A stretch of 64,000 nt of DNA. Origin: Paracholeplasma morum. GTDB lineage: Bacteria; Bacillota_I; Bacilli_A; Acholeplasmatales; UBA5453. Position 1 is the stretch's first letter. The number at the start of each line of letters is the position of its first letter. The notes beneath the pieces are model-generated. The model had not been told where the DNA came from, ran no database searches, and worked only from the letters and a program-made list of their open reading frames with translations. Of this stretch, positions 39,656-48,462 are shown piece by piece. Made by a program: the position numbers and the translations under genes. Location: positions 62,001 through 126,000 of the forward strand of contig NZ_JAFBBG010000003.1 in the NCBI RefSeq assembly GCF_016907055.1, given 5' to 3'.

Positions 39656-40096
39656 ATGAAAAAAACTTTGAATATTCTTTATGCTTTATGTTTTATTACA
39701 GTAGTAGGCATAATATCGTTCGGTGCTTTTTGGTTATTTTATGCACTCATTACTATGTTGTTAGAAAATACAATCTATAAAGACAACATACATTTGCTTC
39801 CGCAAGGAAAACTCAGAAATACATTAGCCTTATTACTTGTGTTATTCGCAGTCATAATGACCAATGGTATGAAGTCTGACTTGGTAAAAGCCATTATTAG
39901 TGTGCCTGTATTTTCAGTGCTATTCATCGCCATTTTCCTGCAATTTTATGAGACTGTTTTTATTGCAGTATCTATCATATTGGCGATTGCAGTAATTGCT
40001 TTATTATACCTATATAAAAACCACAAAATCTGGTTTTACTATTATGGGGTAATTTTATCCGTCATTGTATCACTAGCCTACGGATGGCCTCGATAA
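39656..40096 (+). CDS. Small multi-pass membrane protein, unknown
   Basis: 146 residues with about five hydrophobic helices (about 6-35, 55-70, 80-97, 98-116, 122-142) and no recognised motif. It ends ten bases before a DUF2161-like gene and shares its promoter, so the two are probably co-expressed. Ribosome site GAGAGGGA. Confidence 0.7.
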   Translation: MKKTLNILYALCFITVVGIISFGAFWLFYALITMLLENTIYKDNIHLLPQGKLRNTLALLLVLFAVIMTNGMKSDLVKAIISVPVFSVLFIAIFLQFYETVFIAVSIILAIAVIALLYLYKNHKIWFYYYGVILSVIVSLAYGWPR

Positions 40097-40106
40097 AGGA
40101 GTACTT

Positions 40107-40778
40107 ATGAAAGAAACTGATTTATACCTCCCATGTAAGCTACTACTTGAATCTTTAGGATATGAAGTTAAAGCAGAAGTACTACAAACAGACATCACAG
40201 CAATCAAAGAGGAACATATCATCGTCATTGAGTTAAAACTGAAGATATCACTTAAGCTCATTTATCAAGCAATTGATCGTCAAAAAATAGCGGATAAAGT
40301 ATATATTGCCCTACCTAAAACTGCTGTAAGCTCACAGAGAAGTACATTCAAACACTTTGCTAATCTATTAAAACGACTTGAGATTGGGTTGATTGTGGTT
40401 GATAAAGATAAGACAGAGGTACTAATAGAGACATTCGGATTTGATTTAAAACGAAGCATATCTTCAAGTAAGAAAAACAAAGAAAAACTGCTAAAGGAGT
40501 TTTCCTTAAGACAAAGCACCCAAAATGTCGGTGGTACTAATGGTAAAAAGATGACTCATTATCGCGAAAAAGTCATAGAAATTGCTAAGTATCTCGATGA
40601 GTTTGGCGAGAAGTCACCAAAAGAAATCATTGCCTTTACAGGGATTAAAGACACTCCAAATATTCTTAGAAAAAACTATTACTTATGGTTTGTGAATGTT
40701 GAAAGAGGCATTTATAAGCTCTCAGAGATTGGTAAACGCGATTTAGAAACATACAACAAAGATAGACTATCCGATTAG
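40107..40778 (+). CDS. DUF2161-like PD-(D/E)xK family protein
   Basis: 223 residues. The N-terminal part has a nuclease-like core: helix (YLPCKLLLESLGYEV), aspartate D30 in TDITAI, and IVIELKLK (E42, K44) of the PD-(D/E)xK fold, followed by a helix AIDRQKIADKVYIAL. The C-terminal ~75 residues (YREKVIEIAKYLDEFGEKSP...TPNILRKNYYLWFVNVERGI) look like a winged helix. It resembles DUF2161 proteins, whose role is unknown. Ribosome site AAAGGAG. A terminator overlaps its stop codon. Confidence 0.75.
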   Translation: MKETDLYLPCKLLLESLGYEVKAEVLQTDITAIKEEHIIVIELKLKISLKLIYQAIDRQKIADKVYIALPKTAVSSQRSTFKHFANLLKRLEIGLIVVDKDKTEVLIETFGFDLKRSISSSKKNKEKLLKEFSLRQSTQNVGGTNGKKMTHYREKVIEIAKYLDEFGEKSPKEIIAFTGIKDTPNILRKNYYLWFVNVERGIYKLSEIGKRDLETYNKDRLSD

Positions 40779-40790
40779 GGTAGTTTTTTT
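40766..40790 (+). terminator. Terminator overlapping the 3' end of the DUF2161-like gene
   Basis: ACTATCC-GATTA-GGGTAGT then T7; the stop codon TAG lies in the loop and stem. Confidence 0.85.
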
Positions 40791-40813
40791 ATTTTTATCG
40801 AAAGCCACTACAC

Positions 40814-40857
40814 AAAACGATTATATAGTAAGAAAACGGTTACTAACATGATATAAT
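40814..40857 (+). promoter_or_regulatory. Operator-like repeats and promoter of the InlB-repeat lipoprotein
   Basis: TAGTAA-GAAAACGG-TTACTA (40826-40845) is an inverted repeat with a central CG, like LacI/CcpA-type operators; AAAACGATTA (40814-40823) is a second box and AAAACGATAA follows at 40870-40879. TATAAT at 40852-40857 is the -10. A repressor here would cover the -35 region. Confidence 0.5.
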
Positions 40858-40892
40858 AAGACTACATAAAAAACGATAAGGAGTATTACAGT

Positions 40893-42776
40893 ATGAGTAT
40901 TAGATTTAAAAAAGGCATTATTGCCATCTTTGTTATGACAATGATGCTGTTTTTGTATGCTTGTGACAAGAAAGAAGTCAAAGTAGATCAATTTTACCAG
41001 ATTACATTCGATACATCTGGGGGCTCTTTAATCGATCCAATCGAATTAAAGGCTAATGAAAAAATCACATTACCAAAAGATCCTATCAAGGATGGCTACA
41101 CATTCGCAGGATGGAATCAAGAAATCGAATTAATGCCATTAAAAGACATTGTTTTAAAGGCGATATGGGAACCTAAAACGTATACGATTACGTTTGACTC
41201 AGATGGCGGGTCTGAAGTGAATTCGATAGAAGCACTTTACTTAAGTGATATAAAGATACCTACACATCCAACTAAAGACGGCTATAGGTTCAAAACATGG
41301 GACCAACCGTTCCCTAACACAATGCCTCTAGGTGGGCTTCAATTAAAGGCCGTTTGGGAAGTTATGGAGTATTCAATTACCTTTGATACCGATGGTGGTT
41401 CAGTGGTTGATAGCATTAAAGGAGATTTTTTGAGTAGCCTAACGGCACCAATAAACCCAACCAAGGCTGGTTATACATTTGTTTCATGGGATAAAGAGTT
41501 CCCGACTACTATGCCTTTAGATGGATTGGCGCTCAAAGCCATTTGGGAAGTAAACACATATAAGATTACTTTTGATACCAAAGGCGGGTCTTTAATCGAA
41601 GATATCGAAGCGCCATTTGGAAGTGAGTTAACAACACCACAAAATCCAACAAAAGATGGATACGTTTTTAAAAGATGGGACATGCCATTCCCTTCAATCA
41701 TGCCAGAAAACGGGTTAAAGCTAACCGCGATTTGGGAAGAAATCATTTTAGAAGATGAAACACTCACTGAAACGTTTGAATTACTTCAATACGAAAAACA
41801 GTCCGGTGGAAACTTCAGCGAATATCAAGATTTTGATTGGTTAGGCGATACCTATGTACTTTGGGAAGTTATTAATGGACGTATCGATCTGGGGATGAGT
41901 GAAGGCGGAAATGCAGTCACAATCGGTGGATTTGGAAATCTAATAACACAAGCTGGGATGGGCAGAATCTATGGAAACTTAACGGATGGGATTTCATCAT
42001 TATCGTTCCAAGCCAGATTACCATTTTCTCCACAGTCGACTTATCCACAAGGAAATGGTAGCGACAAAGCCATCAACGTAAAGATCAAAGTTTTCATTAA
42101 TGACGAACTCATTTCTACCTTACAATTTTCGGATGATAAAGAAGCCAATAAGGGTAAGACCTTCACTATTGAGAATCTAAACATAAAAGGCGACTACTCG
42201 CTTTCAATAGAAATTAGTAGTGGACACAGACTAACAGTTGATAATATTAGCTGGCGTACAAACAAAGGTAGTCAAGATGAACAAAACATAGCGACCACTA
42301 TTGACTTTGAAGATGCTATGATCGATTTTGATAATGAACCTGCAGTACACAATATCGGCGGTATTGACTTTGTAATGAAAGAAGTATATACACTGATCAT
42401 GCATGCAGATAAAGAGTTACCATACATGACAGAAGCATTAAATGGGGATGTAGTTGCTCGTTTTAGGGGAAACTCGACTAACCCGTTAAGTACACCTACA
42501 GCTTATATGTACAATAAAGACGCATTTTTACATGTTTCATCGTTGTCATTTGATACGAGACTGTTTGGCTCATTGACTTATTTCACTTACGAAAGTGAAA
42601 TTAACATATACTACCTAGACGATACAGTCTCTGACTTTACATTACTTGAAACAATCCGAGGGTTGTCTACAGAGTTTATTAGTCATGAAATTGAAGTAGA
42701 TAAATCAAATGTCAAAATCAAAATAGAAGTTATTAACGGTACAGTAAATATCGATAATATAGTATATAGCAGCTAA
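40893..42776 (+). CDS. Surface lipoprotein with four InlB-type B repeats
   Basis: 627 residues. Signal peptide with lipobox LYAC (C24), then four repeats of about 62 residues (about 36-287), each with ITFDxxGGS, a P-x-KDGY-x-F-x-x-W core and LKAIWE end: the Listeria-Bacteroides (InlB B-repeat) family. The remaining 340 residues form two beta-rich domains (LTETFELLQY... and TTIDFEDAMIDFD...) that look alike in their closing parts (LSIEISSGHRLTVDNISW; VKIKIEVINGTVNIDNIVY), as in carbohydrate- or protein-binding jelly rolls. Likely a surface binding protein. Own promoter and terminator. Confidence 0.85.
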   Translation: MSIRFKKGIIAIFVMTMMLFLYACDKKEVKVDQFYQITFDTSGGSLIDPIELKANEKITLPKDPIKDGYTFAGWNQEIELMPLKDIVLKAIWEPKTYTITFDSDGGSEVNSIEALYLSDIKIPTHPTKDGYRFKTWDQPFPNTMPLGGLQLKAVWEVMEYSITFDTDGGSVVDSIKGDFLSSLTAPINPTKAGYTFVSWDKEFPTTMPLDGLALKAIWEVNTYKITFDTKGGSLIEDIEAPFGSELTTPQNPTKDGYVFKRWDMPFPSIMPENGLKLTAIWEEIILEDETLTETFELLQYEKQSGGNFSEYQDFDWLGDTYVLWEVINGRIDLGMSEGGNAVTIGGFGNLITQAGMGRIYGNLTDGISSLSFQARLPFSPQSTYPQGNGSDKAINVKIKVFINDELISTLQFSDDKEANKGKTFTIENLNIKGDYSLSIEISSGHRLTVDNISWRTNKGSQDEQNIATTIDFEDAMIDFDNEPAVHNIGGIDFVMKEVYTLIMHADKELPYMTEALNGDVVARFRGNSTNPLSTPTAYMYNKDAFLHVSSLSFDTRLFGSLTYFTYESEINIYYLDDTVSDFTLLETIRGLSTEFISHEIEVDKSNVKIKIEVINGTVNIDNIVYSS

Positions 42777-42784
42777 ACTCAGTT

Positions 42785-42817
42785 AGGAACTATTTTAAAA
42801 AAGAATAGTTCCTTTTA
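42785..42817 (+). terminator. Terminator after the InlB-repeat lipoprotein
   Basis: AGGAACTATT pairs with AATAGTTCCT around a nine-base A-rich loop, then TTTTA. Confidence 0.8.
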
Positions 42818-42833
42818 TATTTCATCGTCACGG

Positions 42834-42910
42834 TTGATTTACCACCCTATGTCTAGTATAATTTTCTATCGAAGGGGATTTGACCTCTTATTCTCTATGC
42901 GTTTGCATAG
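42834..42910 (+). promoter_or_regulatory. Promoter and leader hairpin of the cation antiporter
   Basis: TTGATT (42834-42839), 17 bases, TATAAT (42857-42862). The leader of about 120 bases contains CTATGC-GTTT-GCATAG (42895-42910), a 6-bp hairpin without a T-run. No known riboswitch was recognised. Confidence 0.65.
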
Positions 42911-42987
42911 ATAGATACTACTAAAACTAAACTCATATAAAACCAATTGGGATTTATGATGTAGATTTAATTTGAAAGGATAAAAAT

Positions 42988-43980
42988 ATGGATTACGTTA
43001 TTAATGTATTACTGCTTTTAGTTGGATTCTTCTTTTTGGTTAAAGGGGCAGACTTATTCGTTGCTTCTTCATCCTCTATTGCAAAACGATTCAACATATC
43101 TTCACTTGTTATTGGATTAACACTCGTAGCATTTGGGACATCTTTACCTGAGCTAGCTGTTAGTTTTATAGCTTCAATCACGGTTGAACCAGGCGCAACT
43201 GCTGATATTGCAATGGGAAACGTCATCGGTTCAAGCATTGTTAATATCACACTTATTTTAGGACTTACAGCAATTGTAAGACCAGTAATTGTTTCAAAGA
43301 CAATGCATAAAAAAGAGTTTCCATTTTTAATGGCAGCATCCATCTTAATTGCAATCTTAGCATTTTATTTTCAATCAGACGCTTTAATTGATAGATGGGA
43401 AGCGTTAATTCTATTAGTTATGTTTGCTGGATACATGTGGATCATGCTTACAACTTCTAAAGATGAAGTCGTTATAAAGACTTATGAAGTCATGGATATG
43501 AAAAAATCCATCCTACTTGTACTTGCCGGTGTAGTTGGTGTATCTCTTGGTGGATTCATGGTTACAAAAGGTGCAGAGAATATTGCTACAGAAATATTGG
43601 TTAACTTACTAGGAATGAGTACTTCTAAAGCAATTACCTTAGTTGGATTGTCTATTGTCGCACTTGGCACATCACTTCCAGAAATGGTAACAAGCGTCGT
43701 AGCGGCTAAAAAAGGCGAGAACGAGATTGCTTTTGGTAACTTAGTTGGATCCAATATATTCAATATGTTATTTATATTAGGTCTATCTGGTGTTGTTACG
43801 CCTCTAGGCATCAATGGAGACGTATTGATTGATATTATCATCATGCTTGGTATGACCACATTTGCCTTATTGTTTGCAATGACCAAAGGAAAAGTCAATA
43901 GAACCGAAGGTTATATATTAACATTTATGTACGTCTCTTATTTAGTTTATATTATTTTAAGAGCACTGGGGACCGTTTAA
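42988..43980 (+). CDS. Calcium/sodium antiporter (CaCA family, YrbG-like)
   Basis: 330 residues with ten to eleven membrane helices in two inverted halves. Each half has the alpha-repeat motif: VAFGTSLPELAVSF...GNVIGSSIVN and VALGTSLPEMVTSV...GNLVGSNIFN. It exchanges Ca2+ (or another cation) for Na+ or H+ across the membrane. Stands alone with its own promoter and terminator. Ion preference cannot be read from sequence. Confidence 0.93.
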   Translation: MDYVINVLLLLVGFFFLVKGADLFVASSSSIAKRFNISSLVIGLTLVAFGTSLPELAVSFIASITVEPGATADIAMGNVIGSSIVNITLILGLTAIVRPVIVSKTMHKKEFPFLMAASILIAILAFYFQSDALIDRWEALILLVMFAGYMWIMLTTSKDEVVIKTYEVMDMKKSILLVLAGVVGVSLGGFMVTKGAENIATEILVNLLGMSTSKAITLVGLSIVALGTSLPEMVTSVVAAKKGENEIAFGNLVGSNIFNMLFILGLSGVVTPLGINGDVLIDIIIMLGMTTFALLFAMTKGKVNRTEGYILTFMYVSYLVYIILRALGTV

Positions 43981-44002
43981 TAGCTAGTTAAGAAAGTCAA
44001 AG

Positions 44003-44027
44003 AGTCAGATAACTTCTGACTTTTTTT
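44003..44027 (+). terminator. Terminator after the antiporter
   Basis: AGTCAGA-TAACT-TCTGACT, then T7. Confidence 0.93.
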
Positions 44028-44090
44028 GTTTATTAATCAAGTGAAAAACGCAAAATAGTAAGAACTTCAAAATATTTATAAAAAAATGCT

Positions 44091-44118
44091 TTGAATTTCA
44101 AAATAGTTATGTTACAAT
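44091..44118 (+). promoter_or_regulatory. Promoter of the four-helix membrane protein gene
   Basis: TTGAAT (44091-44096), 16 bases, TACAAT (44113-44118). A small hairpin AATAG-TGCG-CTATT (44122-44135) starts four bases after the -10. Confidence 0.7.
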
Positions 44119-44181
44119 CTCAATAGTGCGCTATTTCCTAAATGTTTGTGCACATATAGTAAAAGTGAAGGAGGATAAAAA

Positions 44182-44676
44182 ATGAGTAAATCACTAATAC
44201 TAAAAGTTTCGAGAGTACTATTTGTTGTACTAATTGCAGTAAGCTTTTTCTTGCCTTTCGTAACAGGTCAAGTTTATAGCCCATTAGCAGCAGGATTCGT
44301 AAAGTTCAAGGATTCTTTATTTAATGTAACGGATTTTGCAGAAAGACTTGGAAATACTTCAGACAGCCCACAATTATTCGTATATCTATATATGGTATTG
44401 GTTGTTGCTTTAGCGGCAGTTCTATTCTTAAAAGAAGCATATGCTAGAATTGCTAATCTAGTTGTCATTGGTGTAGGATTAATTATCCATGGTTATGTAT
44501 ATTTCCAAGTGTTTATCGACAAGTCACCAGAACTTGAAGCAGCTTTAAAAGTAGTGCATCCACAACTTGGACACACGCTAACAATGAATATCGGCTTTGG
44601 CTTTTTCTTTGGATTAGTCGTTATCGCGTTGGCAGCATTATTTGAGTTTTTTGGCGAAAAAGTACTTAAGGCTTAA
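44182..44676 (+). CDS. Four-helix membrane protein, unknown
   Basis: 164 residues with hydrophobic segments at about 7-28, 66-84, 90-110 and 134-158; a polar extracytoplasmic loop (about 30-63) follows helix 1. No motif recognised. Strong ribosome site GGAGGA. Monocistronic with its own promoter and terminator, so it is a real gene of unknown function. Confidence 0.75.
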   Translation: MSKSLILKVSRVLFVVLIAVSFFLPFVTGQVYSPLAAGFVKFKDSLFNVTDFAERLGNTSDSPQLFVYLYMVLVVALAAVLFLKEAYARIANLVVIGVGLIIHGYVYFQVFIDKSPELEAALKVVHPQLGHTLTMNIGFGFFFGLVVIALAALFEFFGEKVLKA

Positions 44677-44707
44677 AAAACGCTACTCCTAATCTATAAA
44701 TCCTATT

Positions 44708-44736
44708 AAAGAACTGTCCAATGGGCAGTTCTTTTT
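44708..44736 (+). terminator. Intrinsic terminator
   Basis: AAAGAACTGTCC-AAT-GGGCAGTTCTTT with one G-U pair, then T's. Confidence 0.92.
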
Positions 44737-44839
44737 CTTCCTAATAAGTTGTTATTAAAAAGAAAGTATGATATGATTACTATGCTTCATAAAAAGACAA
44801 ACCATATTTGGTATTATATAAGTTATAAAACGCATGTTG

Positions 44840-44927
44840 TTGACACTAGAACCTTTTAAATCTTTATTCCGTATGAGAATTTAATAGACTGATCAAAAGC
44901 GCCCTATAGCTTTAAAAAGCGCTTTTT
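44840..44927 (+). promoter_or_regulatory. Promoter and terminator-like leader hairpin of the DEAD-box helicase gene
   Basis: TTGACA (44840-44845), 17 bases, TTTATT (44863-44868). Between this promoter and the coding sequence lies AAAAGCGC/GCGCTTTT (44895-44926) ending in TTTTTATTTTTTA, a terminator-like hairpin 34 bases before the start codon. It may attenuate helicase expression, or end a small separate transcript. Confidence 0.55.
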
Positions 44928-44960
44928 ATTTTTTATTAGTTATTCATACAAGGAGAACAC

Positions 44961-46400
44961 ATGACATTTGAACAATTAAACATTATTAAACCGATTTTAG
45001 AGGCAGTAAGTAAGATGGGCTACATTACACCATCCCCTATTCAAGAAGTATCTATTCCAGTTTTATTATCAGGTAAAGACTTACTTGCGAGTGCTCAAAC
45101 AGGCACTGGTAAAACCGCTGCGTTTGCGATTCCTATCATCCAACAAATTAGTGGATTTGATCGTAGGATTTATCAAAAACAACACATTCACGCATTAATA
45201 CTCGCACCAACTCGTGAACTAGCAGAACAGATTAAAGACAATTTTAGATACTATAGCGAGAACTTATCTTTAAACACTGAAGTTATCTATGGCGGTGTTT
45301 CTCAAAAAAACCAAGAGAAAGCCTTGAACCGTGGGGTGGAAGTTTTGATTGCCACACCGGGAAGACTGCTAGATCTAATGGATCAAGGGTTAATTACATT
45401 ACAACATGTGAAATACTTTGTATTAGATGAGGCTGACCGTATGTTGGATATGGGCTTTATTAGAGATGTAAGAAAGATTGTAACTTACATACCTAAAACA
45501 CGACAAACTGCTCTATTTTCTGCAACAATGCCAAAAGAAATCATCAAACTAGCAGAAGAACTATTAACAGAACCTGTGAGAGTTGAGATTACACCTCCAG
45601 AAGCAATGGTAGAGAAAATCGATCAAAAGTTATTCCATGTATCCAAGAAAAACAAGACTAACCTATTGCTTGATTTAATGAAAAACAAAAACATGCAATC
45701 CATATTGGTTTTTACAAGAACCAAACATGGAGCAAATAAACTGGTCAAGGAACTAACGTCCTACGGCGTAAAACTTAGTGCCATTCATGGAAATAAATCC
45801 CAAAATCAGAGATTACAAGCCCTAAATGACTTCAAAAATGGTAAAATCAGAGTGTTGGTTGCTACAGACATTGCAGCTAGAGGGATTGATATAGATGAGT
45901 TATCCCACGTCGTTAACTATGACCTACCAGAAACCCCAGAAACTTACGTTCACAGAATGGGAAGAACGGGTAGAAGAGGACTAACTGGAGAAGCCTATAC
46001 TTTCTGTTCACCAGATGAAATCAAGCTATTAGATGCTATCGAAAAACATATAAAAATGCCAATCGAAGTGATGGATAACCATGACTATCATATTGTAAAA
46101 GGGGTTGCTCAAGAATCAAAACCACTTCCTAGGAATACGGAAGAAAAAGGACATGGTTCTAAAGGTGGTTTTAGAAATCACAACAAACCTAAAGAATCAC
46201 GATTCGAAAAACCATACAAACGCGAGAACGCCTCATCAACTGGGCAATCTAAAGAATCAAGTGTAATAAGTAAAAAGTCAAAAGACGAAAGAAATTACTC
46301 TTTTTCTAAGAAATCGAAACCACAAAAATCGACTCAAAAATACTCCAAAAGAGAAGAGTCTATCAGTCAAGTATATTTCAAGAGAAAAAAGTCTCACTAA
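44961..46400 (+). CDS. cshA: DEAD-box RNA helicase (CshA/RhlE-like)
   Basis: 479 residues. Q motif (GYITPSPIQE), motif I AQTGTGKT (45-52), PTRELAEQ, DEAD box VLDEADRMLDMGF, SAT, ATDIAARGIDI and HRMGRTGR are all present. The last ~95 residues are basic, low-complexity and rich in Lys, Ser and Arg, as in the RNA-binding tails of cold-shock helicases. It unwinds RNA in degradosome or ribosome assembly. Ribosome site AAGGAG. Subfamily naming is approximate. Confidence 0.92.
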   Translation: MTFEQLNIIKPILEAVSKMGYITPSPIQEVSIPVLLSGKDLLASAQTGTGKTAAFAIPIIQQISGFDRRIYQKQHIHALILAPTRELAEQIKDNFRYYSENLSLNTEVIYGGVSQKNQEKALNRGVEVLIATPGRLLDLMDQGLITLQHVKYFVLDEADRMLDMGFIRDVRKIVTYIPKTRQTALFSATMPKEIIKLAEELLTEPVRVEITPPEAMVEKIDQKLFHVSKKNKTNLLLDLMKNKNMQSILVFTRTKHGANKLVKELTSYGVKLSAIHGNKSQNQRLQALNDFKNGKIRVLVATDIAARGIDIDELSHVVNYDLPETPETYVHRMGRTGRRGLTGEAYTFCSPDEIKLLDAIEKHIKMPIEVMDNHDYHIVKGVAQESKPLPRNTEEKGHGSKGGFRNHNKPKESRFEKPYKRENASSTGQSKESSVISKKSKDERNYSFSKKSKPQKSTQKYSKREESISQVYFKRKKSH

Positions 46401-46432
46401 CTTACTAACTCACTAACTCATTAATAAATTTT

Positions 46433-46462
46433 GAAGCGCTATACAAGTAGCGTTTCTTTTTT
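46433..46462 (+). terminator. Terminator after the DEAD-box helicase
   Basis: GAAGCGCTA-TACAAG-TAGCGTTTC with one G-U pair, then T6. Just before it, the eight-base word CACTAACT and its variants repeat four times over the stop codon (46394-46425). Confidence 0.88.
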
Positions 46463-46486
46463 CTATAAAAACACAATATAACACAG

Positions 46487-46528
46487 TTGGCACTTGACTA
46501 TTGACATTGCCAAAAATATTGATAAAAT
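46487..46528 (+). promoter_or_regulatory. CIRCE-like operator and promoter of htpG
   Basis: TTGGCACTT-N9-CATTGCCAA (46487-46513) has exactly the 9-9-9 layout of CIRCE (TTAGCACTC-N9-GAGTGCTAA), with 13 of 18 arm bases matching. It overlaps the promoter TTGACA (46501-46506), 16 bases, TAAAAT (46523-46528). HrcA repressor bound here would block polymerase, giving heat-shock control. Degenerate, so moderate confidence. Confidence 0.6.
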
Positions 46529-46547
46529 TAATATTGGAGGCGATATT

Positions 46548-48383
46548 ATGGCAAAGACAAATGCTTTTAAAACGGAATCTCAGAAACTGTTACATTTAGT
46601 AACACACTCAATATATACACAAAAAGAAATCTTCTTACGTGAACTGATTTCTAACGCAAGTGATGCGATAGATAAGAGACATTTTCTATCACTCACTAAT
46701 GAAAAAGTAACGTCAGATGGGTATAAAATCGAGATTTCTATGGATAAAGAGTTTAAAACATTAACGATTAAAGACAATGGAATTGGGTTTACTGAAGAAG
46801 AATTGGTTGAGAACTTAGGAACGATTGCACAAAGTGGTTCAAAACAATTCATCGAGCAATTAGACAAAAATGATACAAACATCATTGGTCAATTTGGCGT
46901 AGGATTCTATAGTGCTTTTATTGTCGCGAAGTCTGTCAAAGTACTAACGAAATCCCCTTTCTCTGATACAGGATATGTTTGGGAAAGTGATGGGGTTTCT
47001 ACCTATCAAATCGATACCTATGATAAAACAGATGTTGGGACAGAAATCATTCTTACTTTAAGAGATAACATCGAAGACGAAGAATCAGAGACATTTGATC
47101 AGTTCTTAGACGAGTTTGAGATCAAACAACTAGTCAAAAAATACAGTGACTACGTAAGATATCCGATTTATATAAAGGGAGACAATAAGCCACTTAACCA
47201 AATGACTCCACTTTGGAAACGTTCTAAACAAGATATTAAAGAAGAAGACCTAAATGCTTTCTATAAGCATCAATTTAATGATTTTGAAGATCCTTTACAT
47301 GTAATTCATATGAATATTGAAGGCATGCTAACCTATCAAGCCTTACTATTTATACCTAAAAAACCTGCATACAACTTCTACTCAGAAACCTATGAAAAAG
47401 GCCTTCAACTCTACTCAAAAGGCGTATTTATTCAAGATAAAAACAAAGACTTAATCCCTGATCACTTTAAGTTTGTAAAAGGCATTGTAGATAGCTCAGA
47501 TTTATCACTAAATATCTCTAGAGAACTCCTACAACACGACAGACAACTTAAGAAGATAGCGTCCAACATTGAGAAGAAAATCAAGAGTGAGTTAGAAAAG
47601 ATGCTTGAAAATGATAGAGAACGTTACATTACCCTATTTGATCAATACAAGAATACGTTAAAATACGGAATCTATCAAAGCTTTGGCGTAAACAAAGAAC
47701 TTCTCCAAGACTTAATCTTATTCAAAACGAATTTAAGTGATGAATACATCACATTCAAAGAATATGTTTCTCGCAAGAAAGAAGACCAAAAAGAAATATA
47801 CTATGCGACTGGTAAATCAAAGACTCAAATTATGAACCTTCCACAAATGGATATCATCAATGAAAAAGGGTATGAAGTATTGTTATTTACGGATGAAATT
47901 GATGAGTTCATGATTCAAATAATGAACAGCTATGAAGAATTACCATTTAAGTCCATTCAAACAGCTAACTTAGACGTTACCGATGAAATTAAGAAAAAAG
48001 AAGTAGAAGAAAAAGCTAAAACTCATCACGACCTGCTTCTGGCCATTAAGGAAAACTTATCAGGAAAAGTTTCTATGGTTAAGTTATCTACCAGATTAAA
48101 GGATTCACCTGTTTGTATTGTTTCTGGAGAAGGATTATCTTTAGAAATGGAAAACATCCTAAAACAAATGCCAAACAGTCAAGAAGTAAAAGCTGAACGT
48201 ATCCTTGAACTAAACCCTGATCATAAGTTCTTTGAAGTAATTAAGAAAGTATATAAGGATTCGCCAGAACAACTTAAGAACTACTCAACACTACTGTATA
48301 ATCAAGCATTAATCATTGAAGGGCTACCAATGGAAGATCCTTTGGAATATATTACTGCAATGAATGAACTTTTACTAAAGTAA
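46548..48383 (+). CDS. htpG: Chaperone HtpG (Hsp90 family)
   Basis: 611 residues. Starts FKTESQKLLHLVTHSIYTQK after a short tail, with the GHKL ATP-site motifs LISNASDA, DNGIGF and GVGFYSAF. Middle and C-terminal dimer domains follow. ATG 46548 is used because GGAGG lies seven bases upstream; an earlier in-frame start would place the promoter inside the gene. ATP-dependent cytoplasmic chaperone. Preceded by a CIRCE-like operator. Confidence 0.96.
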   Translation: MAKTNAFKTESQKLLHLVTHSIYTQKEIFLRELISNASDAIDKRHFLSLTNEKVTSDGYKIEISMDKEFKTLTIKDNGIGFTEEELVENLGTIAQSGSKQFIEQLDKNDTNIIGQFGVGFYSAFIVAKSVKVLTKSPFSDTGYVWESDGVSTYQIDTYDKTDVGTEIILTLRDNIEDEESETFDQFLDEFEIKQLVKKYSDYVRYPIYIKGDNKPLNQMTPLWKRSKQDIKEEDLNAFYKHQFNDFEDPLHVIHMNIEGMLTYQALLFIPKKPAYNFYSETYEKGLQLYSKGVFIQDKNKDLIPDHFKFVKGIVDSSDLSLNISRELLQHDRQLKKIASNIEKKIKSELEKMLENDRERYITLFDQYKNTLKYGIYQSFGVNKELLQDLILFKTNLSDEYITFKEYVSRKKEDQKEIYYATGKSKTQIMNLPQMDIINEKGYEVLLFTDEIDEFMIQIMNSYEELPFKSIQTANLDVTDEIKKKEVEEKAKTHHDLLLAIKENLSGKVSMVKLSTRLKDSPVCIVSGEGLSLEMENILKQMPNSQEVKAERILELNPDHKFFEVIKKVYKDSPEQLKNYSTLLYNQALIIEGLPMEDPLEYITAMNELLLK

Positions 48384-48393
48384 AATAATCGAT

Positions 48394-48430
48394 TGAAAGT
48401 TGTCCTAAGGCAACTTTCAGTCTTTTTTTT
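48394..48430 (+). terminator. Terminator after htpG
   Basis: TGAAAGTTG pairs with CAACTTTCA around TCCTAAGG, then T8. A TATAAT at 48433-48438 directly behind it is the likely -10 for the following ABC1 kinase gene. Confidence 0.92.
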
Positions 48431-48462
48431 GGTATAATAAAGAGACATAAGGGTGTGGAAAC

